Of a DNA stretch of 64,000 bases, positions 17,443 to 25,808 are shown one piece after another; positions within the stretch are counted from its first letter, which is position 1, and each line of letters starts with the position of its first letter. The position numbers were made by a program, and so were the translations under genes. A model generated the notes under the pieces. The model was not told the DNA's origin, did no database searches, and saw nothing but the letters and a program-made list of their open reading frames with translations. The DNA comes from Kordiimonadales bacterium (GTDB taxonomy: Bacteria > Pseudomonadota > Alphaproteobacteria > Sphingomonadales > Kordiimonadaceae): NCBI GenBank assembly GCA_015485385.1, contig WFTS01000089.1, positions 1-64,000 on the forward strand, given 5' to 3'.

Positions 17443-18516
17443 TTAACCGCCGGTTTGGCTCATGTGGCGCTGCAATTCTCCAACCATTTTGCCGTTTGAC
17501 ATGGAAAAATTATGCCCGCGCGGTTTGTGTCCCATCGCTTTGTCGAGGCATTTTCTTAGCCCGGCGGCAGGTTCAGATGACCGCAAAGCCTGCCGCAGGT
17601 CAACATGGTCATCCTGACCAAGGCACATATAAATACGGCCCGTACATGTCACACGAACACGGTTGCAGCCATCGCAAAAATTATTGCTTAGTGGGGTGAT
17701 AATACCAAGCTTCTGTTTGCTACCCTCTACTGTAAAATATCGTGCGGGGCCTCCTGTGCCTTCCGGTGTCGGCGTAAGGGTGTGTATATCTTCAAGTTTT
17801 GGAAGAACTGCTGAAAGCGGGAGATAATCAGCTTCGCGCCTTTGGTCTGTTTCACCAAGCGGCATAGTTTCAATCAATGTCATGTCTAATTCATTGTTGA
17901 TCGCCCACTGGAAAAGCGAAGGCAGTTCCGCCTCGTTTTTCCCGCGCATGGCTACGGTATTGATTTTCACCGATAATCCCGCTGCTTTTGCGGCCTGAAT
18001 ACCGTCAAGAACTGTTTCTAATTTGCTGCGCCGGGTGATGCCTTCAAACTTGCGTGCGTCGAGAGTATCCAAAGAGACATTCACCCGGCGGACACCTGCG
18101 GCATATATATCAGCCGCCATATGTGGCAACTGCGTCCCGTTGGTGGTTAGCGTGACCTCGTCCAAGTGGCCCGCCTTGACCTCATTGCCTATTTTTTTCA
18201 GTAGCCACAGGATGTTTTTCCGCACCAAAGGCTCGCCTCCGGTAAGGCGAATGCGCCGAACGCCTCGTTGTATGAAAGCCTGTGCTAGGGTGAATATTTC
18301 CTCAAGGCTAAGCACGTCTGCTTTGGGCAGAAAAGTCATTTTTTCAGCCATGCAATATGTGCAGCGCAGATCGCAGCGATCTGTGACGGAAAGGCGCAAA
18401 TATGTGATCTTGCGGCCAAACTGATCGCTCAGGTTTGGCTCAAATATAGGGCTGGGTGCCTTGATGGCACTTTGCTCGGCTTGAGAGCCGGAGATATGTC
18501 TACTGGTATCAGGCAT
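17443..18516 (-). CDS. moaA: GTP 3',8-cyclase (molybdenum cofactor)
   Basis: Radical SAM enzyme that starts molybdenum-cofactor synthesis from GTP. The 357 residues have the radical SAM cluster Cys48, Cys52 and Cys55 in CDLRCTYC, a TGGEPL segment, a second cluster motif CDGCNRVRVTCTG, and the C-terminal Gly-Gly needed for activity. The first 30 residues are a poorly conserved extension. It fits the other molybdenum genes in the window (MocA-like, XdhC, modBC). No molybdenum-cofactor riboswitch is recognised in the 95-bp upstream spacer. Confidence 0.96.
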   Translation of the reverse strand: MPDTSRHISGSQAEQSAIKAPSPIFEPNLSDQFGRKITYLRLSVTDRCDLRCTYCMAEKMTFLPKADVLSLEEIFTLAQAFIQRGVRRIRLTGGEPLVRKNILWLLKKIGNEVKAGHLDEVTLTTNGTQLPHMAADIYAAGVRRVNVSLDTLDARKFEGITRRSKLETVLDGIQAAKAAGLSVKINTVAMRGKNEAELPSLFQWAINNELDMTLIETMPLGETDQRREADYLPLSAVLPKLEDIHTLTPTPEGTGGPARYFTVEGSKQKLGIITPLSNNFCDGCNRVRVTCTGRIYMCLGQDDHVDLRQALRSSEPAAGLRKCLDKAMGHKPRGHNFSMSNGKMVGELQRHMSQTGG

Positions 18517-18611
18517 GACCCCAATGTTGGGGCTCAGACGCCCGACGTCAAGTTAAACAATGTTCAAGGAAAGGATTACCGTTGTTTCAGGCCGCTATGG
18601 CTGGCCAGATA

Positions 18612-18932
18612 TTAACTTTTGTCGTCAAGCAGGGTGCCGAGCGCTTCGTCAATTTTCTTAAATGCGGTTGCGCTGGCTTTGAAGCTGTTTTCCTCGGCGC
18701 GTAAATCTGCGAATTGTTGAATTAAATTCCCAAAGCCTTCACCGTTTGGTTGCGGGGCGGGGGGTGTTGCAGTATTCAGGCTTTGCCCTGCACTTTTGGT
18801 GGTTTCAGAGGGATCCTCAACCGAGAAACCGCTTTCCCCGCTTGCAGTTTTCAAAATGTCTTTTGCGATATCCGTTGCACGCCGCTCAGCTTGCAAAAGA
18901 CCCTGCGTTGCACTGTTTAAAGCTTTAATCAT
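18612..18932 (-). CDS. Small flagellar rod/hook-like protein
   Basis: A 106-residue protein with the two ends of a flagellar rod/hook protein and almost no middle. The N-terminal segment (SATQGLLQAERRATDIAKDIL) resembles the family's surface-assembly helix; the C-terminal FKASATAFKKIDEALGTLLD resembles the terminal coiled coil of FlgC/FlgE-type proteins. A Pro/Gly-rich linker joins them. It is far from flgK/flgL and alone. ATG 18932 is preferred because GAGAAG is ten bases upstream; a GTG start at 18941 is also possible. Role is inferred from similarity only. Confidence 0.6.
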   Translation of the reverse strand: MIKALNSATQGLLQAERRATDIAKDILKTASGESGFSVEDPSETTKSAGQSLNTATPPAPQPNGEGFGNLIQQFADLRAEENSFKASATAFKKIDEALGTLLDDKS

Positions 18933-19070
18933 ACCCACCACACTTCTCTATTCCTGCACGGACTATAGGCTTTTCTGGTAAAATCTGTGTAAAAATATAT
19001 ATACAATTTTAGAGAAGCGTCCATCAGGCTATGTTAGGGCGAACAGAACCGCAATAAAAAGGGCAATGAA

Positions 19071-19709
19071 ATGAAGCTGGACGTAGTAATCGACGTGGTT
19101 TGTCCGTGGTGTTATGTGGGGAAAAAACAGCTTGATAAGGCTCTTTCTGCGCGCCCAGGTGTTATCTCAGACCTGACATGGCGGCCCTATCAGTTGGCGC
19201 CAGATACGCCCAAAGAAGGCGTTGACAGAACCGCTTATTATCAGAAAAAATTTGGTAACAGCCCCCAGTTGGCGCAAATGCGCGAGCGTCTTGCCGCTAT
19301 TGGTGCAGCCCTTGGGATTAATTTTGATTTTGAAACAGACTGCAAGATCGCAAATACCCTTGATGCGCACCGCCTGATCCGCTGGGCGCATTCAAGCGGC
19401 GCACAAACGGCTGTCGCGGAAGACATCATGCGGCGTTATTTTGAAGACAGCGCCTATTTGGGCGATGTTGATTTGCTTGCTGATGTGGCAAATAAAGCCG
19501 GAATGGACGGCGATCTGGTACGCGATTTATTGTTGAGCGACAAAGACGAAGCCTCAGTGAAAGCTGAAATATCGCAAGCGGCACAAATGGGTATTCAAGG
19601 GGTGCCGATGTTTATTTTCAACCAAAAGTCAGGAGTGTCTGGGGCGCAGGATGCGTCTGTGCTTATGGGGGTTATTGATAAAATACAGGCCGATACAGCG
19701 GCCAGTTGA
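19071..19709 (+). CDS. FrnE/DsbA-family thiol oxidoreductase
   Basis: A 212-residue thioredoxin-fold protein of the FrnE branch of DsbA. The redox motif CPWC is at residues 11-14, and the cis-Pro lies in GIQGVPMFIFN near 177. No signal peptide, so it works in the cytoplasm, unlike true DsbA. Related enzymes act as disulfide isomerases or polyketide-type isomerases; the substrate is unknown here. It carries AAAGGGCAATGAAATG as ribosome site. A tandem repeat array begins 23 bp after the stop. Confidence 0.85.
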   Translation: MKLDVVIDVVCPWCYVGKKQLDKALSARPGVISDLTWRPYQLAPDTPKEGVDRTAYYQKKFGNSPQLAQMRERLAAIGAALGINFDFETDCKIANTLDAHRLIRWAHSSGAQTAVAEDIMRRYFEDSAYLGDVDLLADVANKAGMDGDLVRDLLLSDKDEASVKAEISQAAQMGIQGVPMFIFNQKSGVSGAQDASVLMGVIDKIQADTAAS

Positions 19710-19732
19710 CCTGCTGAAAGGCTAGGTGATTG

Positions 19733-19832
19733 CAAAAAGCCAGCTGATCACAAAAAGCCAGCTGATCACAAAAAGCCAGCTGGTCATCAAAAAGCCAGTT
19801 GGTCATCAAAAAGCCAGTTGGTCATCAAAAAG
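19733..19832. repeat. Tandem 18/19-bp direct repeat array
   Basis: Five units plus a partial sixth: two 18-bp units (CAAAAAGCCAGCTGATCA at 19733 and 19751) and three 19-bp units (CAAAAAGCCAGYTGGTCAT at 19769, 19788 and 19807), then CAAAAAG. The units differ by point changes that accumulate along the array. It is non-coding in frame and sits between dsbA-like and the structured region. Confidence 0.95.
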
Positions 19833-19857
19833 AAGGGCAGCTCCTGAACAGCTGCCC
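19827..19857 (-). terminator. Intrinsic terminator, minus strand
   Basis: A perfect 8-bp stem (GGGCAGCT / AGCTGCCC, loop of 7) at 19835-19857, followed on the minus strand by TTCTTTTT. It would end a transcript coming from the outer-membrane protein gene. Confidence 0.75.
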
Positions 19858-20022
19858 CATAGTTTCCACAGTGAGGATAGTTAAATACTGCCTTTCGAGG
19901 GTAAGCTGGGGCCTATCCTTTATGGGAGGGCCCCTGACCAGCCTTAGGGAGAAGGCGTACATGCCGTACTGATAACAGGGCTTGGCAAGGGTCAGGGGGT
20001 CGAGGGAAGTCTAGGGGGCAGG
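19827..20022 (-). ncRNA. Candidate structured RNA or 3' UTR
   Basis: The 150-bp gene-free stretch is full of complementary segments: CTGCCCCATAG (19852-19862) with CTAGGGGGCAG (20011-20021, one mismatch), CCCCTGACC (19931-19939) with GGTCAGGGG (19990-19998), AGGATAG (19874-19880) with CTATCCT (19913-19919), and GGGGCC with GGCCCC. A terminator follows on the minus strand, so a transcript of about 190 nt, or the omp 3' end, is plausible. The overall long-hairpin shape recalls 6S-type RNAs, but I do not recognise a family and the strand is inferred. Confidence 0.4.
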
Positions 20023-20024
20023 TT

Positions 20025-20579
20025 TTAAAATTTAACCAGCAATCCAGCTTTGCTGGCCCAGCCATTTTTACCGGTTCCGTATGTGGTGTAATCAGTGCTT
20101 AACCGAAAGCTCATGCTGTCGCTGAGCGCACGCTCGTACCCGCCGCCAAAGCGCCAGCCATCATCTGTATAGGCATCCCCTGCTGCAGACGACGGATCAA
20201 ATCGGGCGCGCACATAGGCGGCTTTTGTATAAATTAGGTTCGCGCCGTCATCGCCGAAAGCCGAGCCAAGCGTTAAGCCAGCGCTATATTCATACTTGGC
20301 GTTTGCGCCGGTGATGGGGCTTTGGTAGCCGGTGTCGCCAAAAGTTCCCTCAAGGCCGATCACCAAACCACTATTCATTTGGCTGCGAAAACCAAGGACA
20401 CCACCATAATAAAAGCTTTTATCGCGGCCGGTGTCATTTGCCAGCTTGGTCCAGTCAATACCGGCTTCAACACCGATGTACGAGCCGTCAAATTTTTTGT
20501 CATTATCGGCTGCAATGGTTGCGTTGGTTGTGGCCACTATAAGGGCTGCTGTCGTAAGGAATGTTTTTATCAATGTCAT
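20025..20579 (-). CDS. Outer-membrane beta-barrel protein
   Basis: A 184-residue protein with a signal peptide (hydrophobic core 7-17, cleavage after about Ala24) and alternating hydrophobic strands. It ends in LLVKF, and the C-terminal Phe is the outer-membrane assembly signal. The N-terminal GSYIGVEAGIDW resembles opacity/OmpA-like barrels. It probably has eight strands. A GGAGAG ribosome site precedes the ATG. The 3' side runs into the structured region and terminator. Confidence 0.8.
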   Translation of the reverse strand: MTLIKTFLTTAALIVATTNATIAADNDKKFDGSYIGVEAGIDWTKLANDTGRDKSFYYGGVLGFRSQMNSGLVIGLEGTFGDTGYQSPITGANAKYEYSAGLTLGSAFGDDGANLIYTKAAYVRARFDPSSAAGDAYTDDGWRFGGGYERALSDSMSFRLSTDYTTYGTGKNGWASKAGLLVKF

Positions 20580-20836
20580 TGGGTCTCTCCAATTTCAATC
20601 TTGTTTACCCAGCGTCGCGGTGCGATTGCTGGCGTCGATGAATTGGAATATGAAGACCGACTATGGCCCTGATACGGGCAAGATGCGGCGAGATAGTGAA
20701 ACATTAAGGCTGAATGCGGCGCTCAGATTAACGGCTGTTCAGAAACGGCCTAAAAGTCTCACTAATTGGGCATTACACAGTCGTGTGTGTAAAATTGTGA
20801 CAGATACGAGACAGGACTATTGGTTGGAATGATACC

Positions 20837-23800
20837 TTAACTTATTGCAATCGCTGCTAATTTTCTTGTTAGAGAGGCTGCCGTTTTGAGGCGTTCATTT
20901 ATCTTATCTGTGCGGGCGAAATAAACCAGCTTGTGATCAGGGCGCACTTTAGCGGATTTCCCTGTTGCAGAAATGAATTCTATCAGCTTTGCGGGGTTCG
21001 AGAATTTATTATCTTTGAAGCTGATAACAAAGCCTTTTGGCCCAGCTTCAAGGCGTTCAATGCCTGCGCGCTTACTGTTACCCTTGATGATCATAATCGC
21101 CGCTAACTGCTTAACCTCAGACGGAAGTTTGCCAAATCGGTCGATCAGTTCGGCACAGTAAGCATCAATATCTTCGCGGGTTTCTAAATCTGCGAGCCGT
21201 CGGTACAAGGCCATGCGCTGGGTCAAATCAGGCACATATTTTTCCGGGATCATTACCGTGGCACCTAAGTTGATCGTTGGGGACCAGTCGGTTTCACCAA
21301 ATTCTTCATCACTGCCCCCTGCACGGGCTTCGGCAACGGCTTCCTCCAACATTTTTTGGTATAGTTCAACACCGACCTCTTTGATATTGCCTGACTGTTC
21401 GTCCCCCAGAAGGTTACCTGCGCCCCGAATATCCATATCGTGGCTGGCGATGGTAAAGCCTGCGCCAAGCGTGTCGAGTGTAGAGAGAACCTGCAACCGT
21501 TTGTCGGCATTATCGTTAAGCTTGCGATTGGCTGGTGTTGTAAGATAGGCGTAAGCCCGTGTTTTGGACCGTCCAACCCGCCCCCTTAACTGGTACAGTT
21601 GCGCAAGCCCGAACATATCGGCCCTGTGGACCACCATGGTATTGGCGGTGGGGATATCGATGCCGCTTTCGATGATAGTTGTAGATAGCAGTACATCATA
21701 CCGGCCCTCATAAAAGGCGGTCATCACGTCTTCGATCGTCGAGGGCGTCATTTGGCCGTGGGCGACGATAAACTTCACCTCGGGAACATAATCTCGCAAA
21801 AACTGGGCGGTGTCTTCTAAATCTGCAATGCGCGGGCAAACATAAAAGCTTTGGCCGCCACGGTAATGTTCGCGCAGTAAGGCCTCGCGGATAACCACTT
21901 GGTCAAACGGCAACACAAATGTACGGATTGCCAAACGGTCAACGGGCGGCGTGGCAATTATTGATAGGTCGCGAATGCCCGACATAGCCATTTGCAGTGT
22001 GCGCGGGATCGGTGTTGCCGTTAGTGTCAGCACATGCACGTTGGCCTTCAGGGCTTTCAGCTTTTCTTTGTGGCCCACACCAAAATGCTGTTCTTCGTCA
22101 ACAATCAGCAATCCTAGTTCTTTGAACTCAATGCCTTTGGCCAAAAGCGCGTGCGTGCCGATAACAATATCGAGTGTGCCTTTGCGCATTTCTTCTTTGG
22201 TGGCTTTGACATTTTTGGCCGAAACCAAGCGCGACAGCTGCCCGATCCGGATCGGCAAGCCCTCAAACCGTTCGACAAAATTGAGAAAATGCTGGCGTAC
22301 CAGAAGGGTTGTCGGCGCTACAATCGCCACCTGATGTCCGGCCATCACCGCAAGGAATGCGGCCCTGAGAGCAACCTCGGTTTTGCCAAAGCCAACATCG
22401 CCGCATATCAACCTGTCCATCGGACGGCCAGAGGCCAAATCACGCGCCACATCACCAATAGACCGCAATTGGTCGTCGGTTTCAGTAAAGGGAAAACGCG
22501 CGCAAAATTCGTCGTAAATGCCCTCGGGGCGTGTGATACGGTTGCCCTCGCGCATTTCGCGCTGTGCGGCAAGCTTGATTAAGCCATCCGCCATAATGCG
22601 GATGCGTTCTTTGGCTTTGGCTTTTCGTGCCTGCCACGCTACGCCGCCGAGCTTATCAAGCTGGGCTGTTGCGTCTTCGTTTCCAAAGCGCGATAGCACT
22701 TCGATGTTTTCGACCGGGACAAATAATTTGTCGCCGCCATAATATGTGATCAAAAGGCAATCGTGTGCAGCGTTTGTTACCTTAACAGTCTCTAAGCCTT
22801 CAAAACGGCCGATCCCGTGGCTGGCATGTACCACCAAATCACCGGGGCCAAGCGAGGAGGCTTCGCGCAAGAAATTATCAGCGCGTTTACTGCGGCGCGA
22901 TTTGCGAACCAAGCGGTCGCCCAGTACATCTTGCTCGGAAATAACAGCTAAGTCTTTGGTTTCGAAACCGCTTTCCAGTGGCAGTACTGTGACGGAAATA
23001 ATATTTTTATTCGCCGTTCGAATATCTGCCCAGCTTTCGGATATGCCAACAGGTGCCAGACCGTGATCTTCTAGCACGCCTTTCATACGCTCGGCAGCAC
23101 CGGCAGAATAACTTGCGAACACAACGCGCTTGCCTGCGGCCCTAAGCGCGCTAACGTGATCGCGCACCGCGTCGTAAACGTTGATTTCCTTATTGTTGCG
23201 CTCAGGCCCGAAGTTGCGACCTTGTTTGGCCCCAAAGCTGATCACGCCCAGCGTGGGCGGTTCCTCGAACGGCGACAGCCTACGCGCATTCAGGGTCTCA
23301 AGCAGTGTATCCCATTCAGCTTTGGTGACATAGAGGCTGCTCACGGGTACAGGTTTGTAGGGCGGTGTGTCGCTGTTGCGGATTTTTTTAGCGATTTCCA
23401 GCGCTTCATGACGCGCGTTATAATAATCACCGATGGCCTTTAGCCGTTCACCCGCAGCCTCAGCGGCTTGGTGATCAAGCGAAAGTAGCGGGTTTTCCAG
23501 ATAGTCAAACAGTGTCGCTAAGCGCTCGTGGAAAAACGGCAGCCAATGCTCGGCCCCTTGATGCTTGCGGCCTTCGCTAATGGCTTCATACAGGAGGTCG
23601 TTGGCTTTAGCCGGGCCGAAGGTCGCGACATAAGCACGCCGAAACCGTTTGATGGCTTGCTCTGATAGTGAAAACTCAGACGCAGGTTTTAGGTGCAAAT
23701 GCTTGGCCGTGCCCTTGGTGCGCTGATCTAGTGGGTCAAAGCGGCGGATGGTATCCAGTTCGTCACCGAAGAAATCCAGCCGCAGGGGCTGTTTGTGGCC

Positions 23801-24334
23801 GGGCGGAAAAATATCCATCAGGCCGCCGCGCACGGCAAATTCGCCGGGTTCCAGCACTTGGCCTGAGCGTGTGTAACCGTTCGAGGCCAAGAAATCCGTC
23901 AGGCTTGCCATATCAACGCTGTCGCCGGGTACGGCGCTAAAGGTGGCGTCTTTAATGGCGGCGCGCGGGGCAACGCGCTGCAAGGCGGCGTTGACGGTGG
24001 TCAGCACAATACGCGGCGCGCCGAGGTTTTGCCGAGCAAGCGTGGACAGTGCCGCCATGCGCTGCGCCACGATATCCGCCTGCGGGCTAACGCGGTCGTA
24101 GGGCAGGCAGTCCCATGCGGGCAGGGTGATCACCTCTAGGTCTGGTGCGAAGAAGCGTACGGCGCTTGCAAGTGCGGCTAGCCGTCCATCATCGCTGGCA
24201 ATATGGAGTAGTGGCCGCTTGCCGTCCGCAAACGCGCGCGCAGCAGCGTCAGCCAGCAGCATAGCGTCAAAGCCAGACGGCACACCGCCCGCGACCAGTT
24301 GCAGCTCTTCCTGTACAAAATCGGTGAGGGTCAT
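20837..24334 (-). CDS. mfd: Transcription-repair coupling factor
   Basis: Mfd removes RNA polymerase stalled at DNA damage and recruits UvrA. The 1165 residues contain the UvrB-homology region at the start, the RNA polymerase-interacting (CarD-like) domain, a RecG-like helicase core with Walker A GDVGFGKTE near 645 and the DEEQHF box near 745, and the C-terminal TRCF domain. ATG 24334 is used rather than an upstream TTG, because GGGGGAA stands about ten bases before it and it gives the usual MTL start. In alphaproteobacteria mfd lies near sdhE and recG, as here, although parDE and a repeat region separate them. Confidence 0.96.
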   Translation of the reverse strand: MTLTDFVQEELQLVAGGVPSGFDAMLLADAAARAFADGKRPLLHIASDDGRLAALASAVRFFAPDLEVITLPAWDCLPYDRVSPQADIVAQRMAALSTLARQNLGAPRIVLTTVNAALQRVAPRAAIKDATFSAVPGDSVDMASLTDFLASNGYTRSGQVLEPGEFAVRGGLMDIFPPGHKQPLRLDFFGDELDTIRRFDPLDQRTKGTAKHLHLKPASEFSLSEQAIKRFRRAYVATFGPAKANDLLYEAISEGRKHQGAEHWLPFFHERLATLFDYLENPLLSLDHQAAEAAGERLKAIGDYYNARHEALEIAKKIRNSDTPPYKPVPVSSLYVTKAEWDTLLETLNARRLSPFEEPPTLGVISFGAKQGRNFGPERNNKEINVYDAVRDHVSALRAAGKRVVFASYSAGAAERMKGVLEDHGLAPVGISESWADIRTANKNIISVTVLPLESGFETKDLAVISEQDVLGDRLVRKSRRSKRADNFLREASSLGPGDLVVHASHGIGRFEGLETVKVTNAAHDCLLITYYGGDKLFVPVENIEVLSRFGNEDATAQLDKLGGVAWQARKAKAKERIRIMADGLIKLAAQREMREGNRITRPEGIYDEFCARFPFTETDDQLRSIGDVARDLASGRPMDRLICGDVGFGKTEVALRAAFLAVMAGHQVAIVAPTTLLVRQHFLNFVERFEGLPIRIGQLSRLVSAKNVKATKEEMRKGTLDIVIGTHALLAKGIEFKELGLLIVDEEQHFGVGHKEKLKALKANVHVLTLTATPIPRTLQMAMSGIRDLSIIATPPVDRLAIRTFVLPFDQVVIREALLREHYRGGQSFYVCPRIADLEDTAQFLRDYVPEVKFIVAHGQMTPSTIEDVMTAFYEGRYDVLLSTTIIESGIDIPTANTMVVHRADMFGLAQLYQLRGRVGRSKTRAYAYLTTPANRKLNDNADKRLQVLSTLDTLGAGFTIASHDMDIRGAGNLLGDEQSGNIKEVGVELYQKMLEEAVAEARAGGSDEEFGETDWSPTINLGATVMIPEKYVPDLTQRMALYRRLADLETREDIDAYCAELIDRFGKLPSEVKQLAAIMIIKGNSKRAGIERLEAGPKGFVISFKDNKFSNPAKLIEFISATGKSAKVRPDHKLVYFARTDKINERLKTAASLTRKLAAIAIS

Positions 24335-24501
24335 AGCGCGGTATTCCCCCAAAGCGAGCCATCGCAGCCGCGGGGTGCAACCCTCAGAGCAAAGTCATCA
24401 CTCGATACACCTTTATCGTAACCCCAGACACCTTTATCGCAACCCCAGACACCAAGGTCGTCACTCGATACACTTTCGTCGTCACCCCAAACACCAAGGT
24501 C

Positions 24502-24550
24502 GTCACCCCGGATTTGATCCGGGGTCAATGCCGCCGCCTGCACTGCGTTT
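24502..24550. repeat. REP-like element, copy 1
   Basis: A 49-bp element starting GTCACCCCGGATTTGATCC and ending in the CCGCCGCCTGCACTGCGTTT tail. The CCCCGGATTTGATCCGGGG core is an inverted repeat. It matches copy 2 at 24703 in 47 of 49 positions. Similar elements are scattered in many alphaproteobacterial genomes. Confidence 0.85.
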
Positions 24551-24702
24551 CCAGCTGGATACCGGCCTTCGCCGGTATGACGAGAAGGGCCGGTATGACG
24601 AATGGGATCGGTATGACGGGCGGTGCAGCAAGCAACACCGTTACCCGCGACGCCAATATCGTTACCCCGGCCAGCGAGATCCTCCTTCTGGCCAGCGAGA
24701 CT

Positions 24703-24751
24703 GTCACCCCGGACTTGATCCGGGGTCCATGCCGCCGCCTGCACTGCGTTT
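24703..24751. repeat. REP-like element, copy 2
   Basis: Direct copy of the element at 24502, with core CCCCGGACTTGATCCGGGG and the same CCGCCGCCTGCACTGCGTTT tail. It ends about 37 bp before the parE stop. Confidence 0.85.
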
Positions 24752-24788
24752 GCACAGGGGTGTTGTCTGTTATTTTTTTGTTTCACTT

Positions 24789-25091
24789 TTATAAATGCCT
24801 TGGTGCCAGCATGTGGTCATGCAGGATACGTATAACTTCAATGCCGTAGGGTGATAAGCGGTAATAAACCATATGGCGCATTACTGGGTATTTCCGGTAT
24901 CCTTCGCGGATATGGTCACAGCCAGTTCCCGCCCTTGGGTTTTTAGCTAAAAGTGCAAAAGCGGCGCTTAAATCATCGATGTAACGCTCTGTCTGATGTG
25001 GCCCCCACTGCGCTAGAGAATAGAGCCAAACCGCTTCCATATCTTCGGCAGCTTTGGGTGTGAGCCGGTATTCAGCTCTATTTTGTGCCAT
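24789..25091 (-). CDS. parE: ParE-family toxin
   Basis: A 100-residue RelE/ParE superfamily toxin. Family features are the LTPKAAEDMEAVWLYSLAQWG start, the YIDDLSAAFALLAKNP helix and the RHMVYYRL segment near 70. ParE toxins usually poison DNA gyrase. It overlaps the antitoxin gene by 14 bp, the standard coupled arrangement. Its 3' end abuts the REP-like repeat region. Confidence 0.9.
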   Translation of the reverse strand: MAQNRAEYRLTPKAAEDMEAVWLYSLAQWGPHQTERYIDDLSAAFALLAKNPRAGTGCDHIREGYRKYPVMRHMVYYRLSPYGIEVIRILHDHMLAPRHL

Positions 25092-25329
25092 ATTTTGCAG
25101 CCATTTTTTGTTTGAAACTCGCGCTATTGAAGGGCTGCGGCTCGCCGCTTTCTTCCCCTTCGATCAAGGCTGCACGAATGGCGTCAATATCAGCTTTACT
25201 GGCTTGGTCGCGGCGGATTAAGTCCCGGATATATTCGCTGTCATTGGTGAACTCCCCCGCTGCAATCTGGGCCTTTATCCAGTCGTCTTGCCGAGTGGTG
25301 ACTGTGATGGTTTTGCGGGTTGTGGTCAT
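25078..25329 (-). CDS. parD: ParD-family antitoxin
   Basis: An 83-residue ribbon-helix-helix antitoxin that binds ParE and its own promoter. The N-terminal strand is KTITVTTRQDDWIKAQI, followed by the FTNDSEYIRDLIRRDQ helices; the C-terminal EGEESGEPQPF segment binds toxin. It is first in the parDE operon, with a good promoter 28-57 bp upstream. Confidence 0.92.
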   Translation of the reverse strand: MTTTRKTITVTTRQDDWIKAQIAAGEFTNDSEYIRDLIRRDQASKADIDAIRAALIEGEESGEPQPFNSASFKQKMAAKYGTK

Positions 25330-25356
25330 GAGTATATCCTTGCAATGCTATAATTC

Positions 25357-25386
25357 ATCATACTATTGATGCGCTATAGTGATCAA
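25357..25386 (-). promoter_or_regulatory. Predicted promoter of parDE
   Basis: On the minus strand TTGATC (25386-25381) and TATGAT (25362-25357) are separated by 18 bp. The start codon is about 28 bp from the -10 box. Repeated CTATA and ATCA segments nearby could be a ParD operator, which I cannot delimit. Confidence 0.55.
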
Positions 25387-25405
25387 TACAAATTTTCCGC
25401 AGCGA

Positions 25406-25720
25406 CTATTTCGCCTTGAGAACCATGAAGTCGAGCTTTTGCAGCCGCTTCATCATTGGGCCTTGAAATGTCTCAGGCACGCCTTCGCCTTTGGTGATCC
25501 AAGCCAATATTTCATGGTCTTGTTCTTCATATAGGCGCTCGAACCACAGACAGTCGTCTTCTGTGAAATCTTTGCCATTGGCCTCGACAAAATTACCGAA
25601 GATCAGGTCCAGCTCTTTTATACCCCGGTGCCACGAGCGAAATAACAAGCGTCGCTGTCGATTTTCTAAGTCTATATCTTTGTGAGGATCATAAGTAAGA
25701 TCAAGATTGGGATCGGTCAT
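25406..25720 (-). CDS. sdhE: Succinate dehydrogenase assembly factor 2
   Basis: A 104-residue SdhE/Sdh5 (DUF339) protein that promotes covalent FAD attachment to the succinate dehydrogenase flavoprotein. The hallmark RGxxE motif is seen in WHRGIKELD near residue 32-36, and the aromatic cluster YEEQDHEILAWI follows near 69. It is divergent from recG; the mfd-sdhE-recG neighbourhood is common in alphaproteobacteria. Confidence 0.93.
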   Translation of the reverse strand: MTDPNLDLTYDPHKDIDLENRQRRLLFRSWHRGIKELDLIFGNFVEANGKDFTEDDCLWFERLYEEQDHEILAWITKGEGVPETFQGPMMKRLQKLDFMVLKAK

Positions 25721-25808
25721 AATATGGTGTCCAAAAACAGAGAGACATTAGCCCCATTGGCGAGCGCGTCACCATAAGCTATGGTCCGGTTTCGATAAAG
25801 CGAAACTT

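Larger units (their letters stand above)
24353..24788. repeat. REP-like repeat region
   Basis: A 436-bp gene-free stretch made of short repeats. It has two 49-bp near-identical direct repeats described separately, a perfect hairpin ACCGGC-CTTC-GCCGGT (24561-24576), and three GGTATGACG units at about 18-19-bp period (24574-24620). Upstream, 24390-24500 contains degenerate copies of a CCCCAAACACCAAGGTCGTCA-type unit. Apparent open frames here are low-complexity products of the repeats. Confidence 0.85.

Noticed and set aside
17333-18611. Molybdenum cofactor riboswitch near moaA
   Set aside because: The spacer upstream of moaA is only 95 bp and shows no matching conserved segments.
19852-20021. 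6S RNA (ssrS)
   Set aside because: The long imperfect hairpin is similar in shape, but I could not match conserved 6S sequence elements and the usual neighbours are missing, so it is listed only as an unknown structured RNA.
20431-20832. 133-codon plus-strand frame over omp start and the omp-mfd spacer
   Set aside because: It overlaps the signal peptide region of the outer-membrane gene on the other strand and shows no family features; the 257-bp spacer holds nothing else I recognise.
24126-24794. Long plus-strand frame with repeated Arg/His/Pro residues
   Set aside because: It is antisense to mfd at its start and then translates the REP-like repeats; composition is low-complexity and there is no family match.
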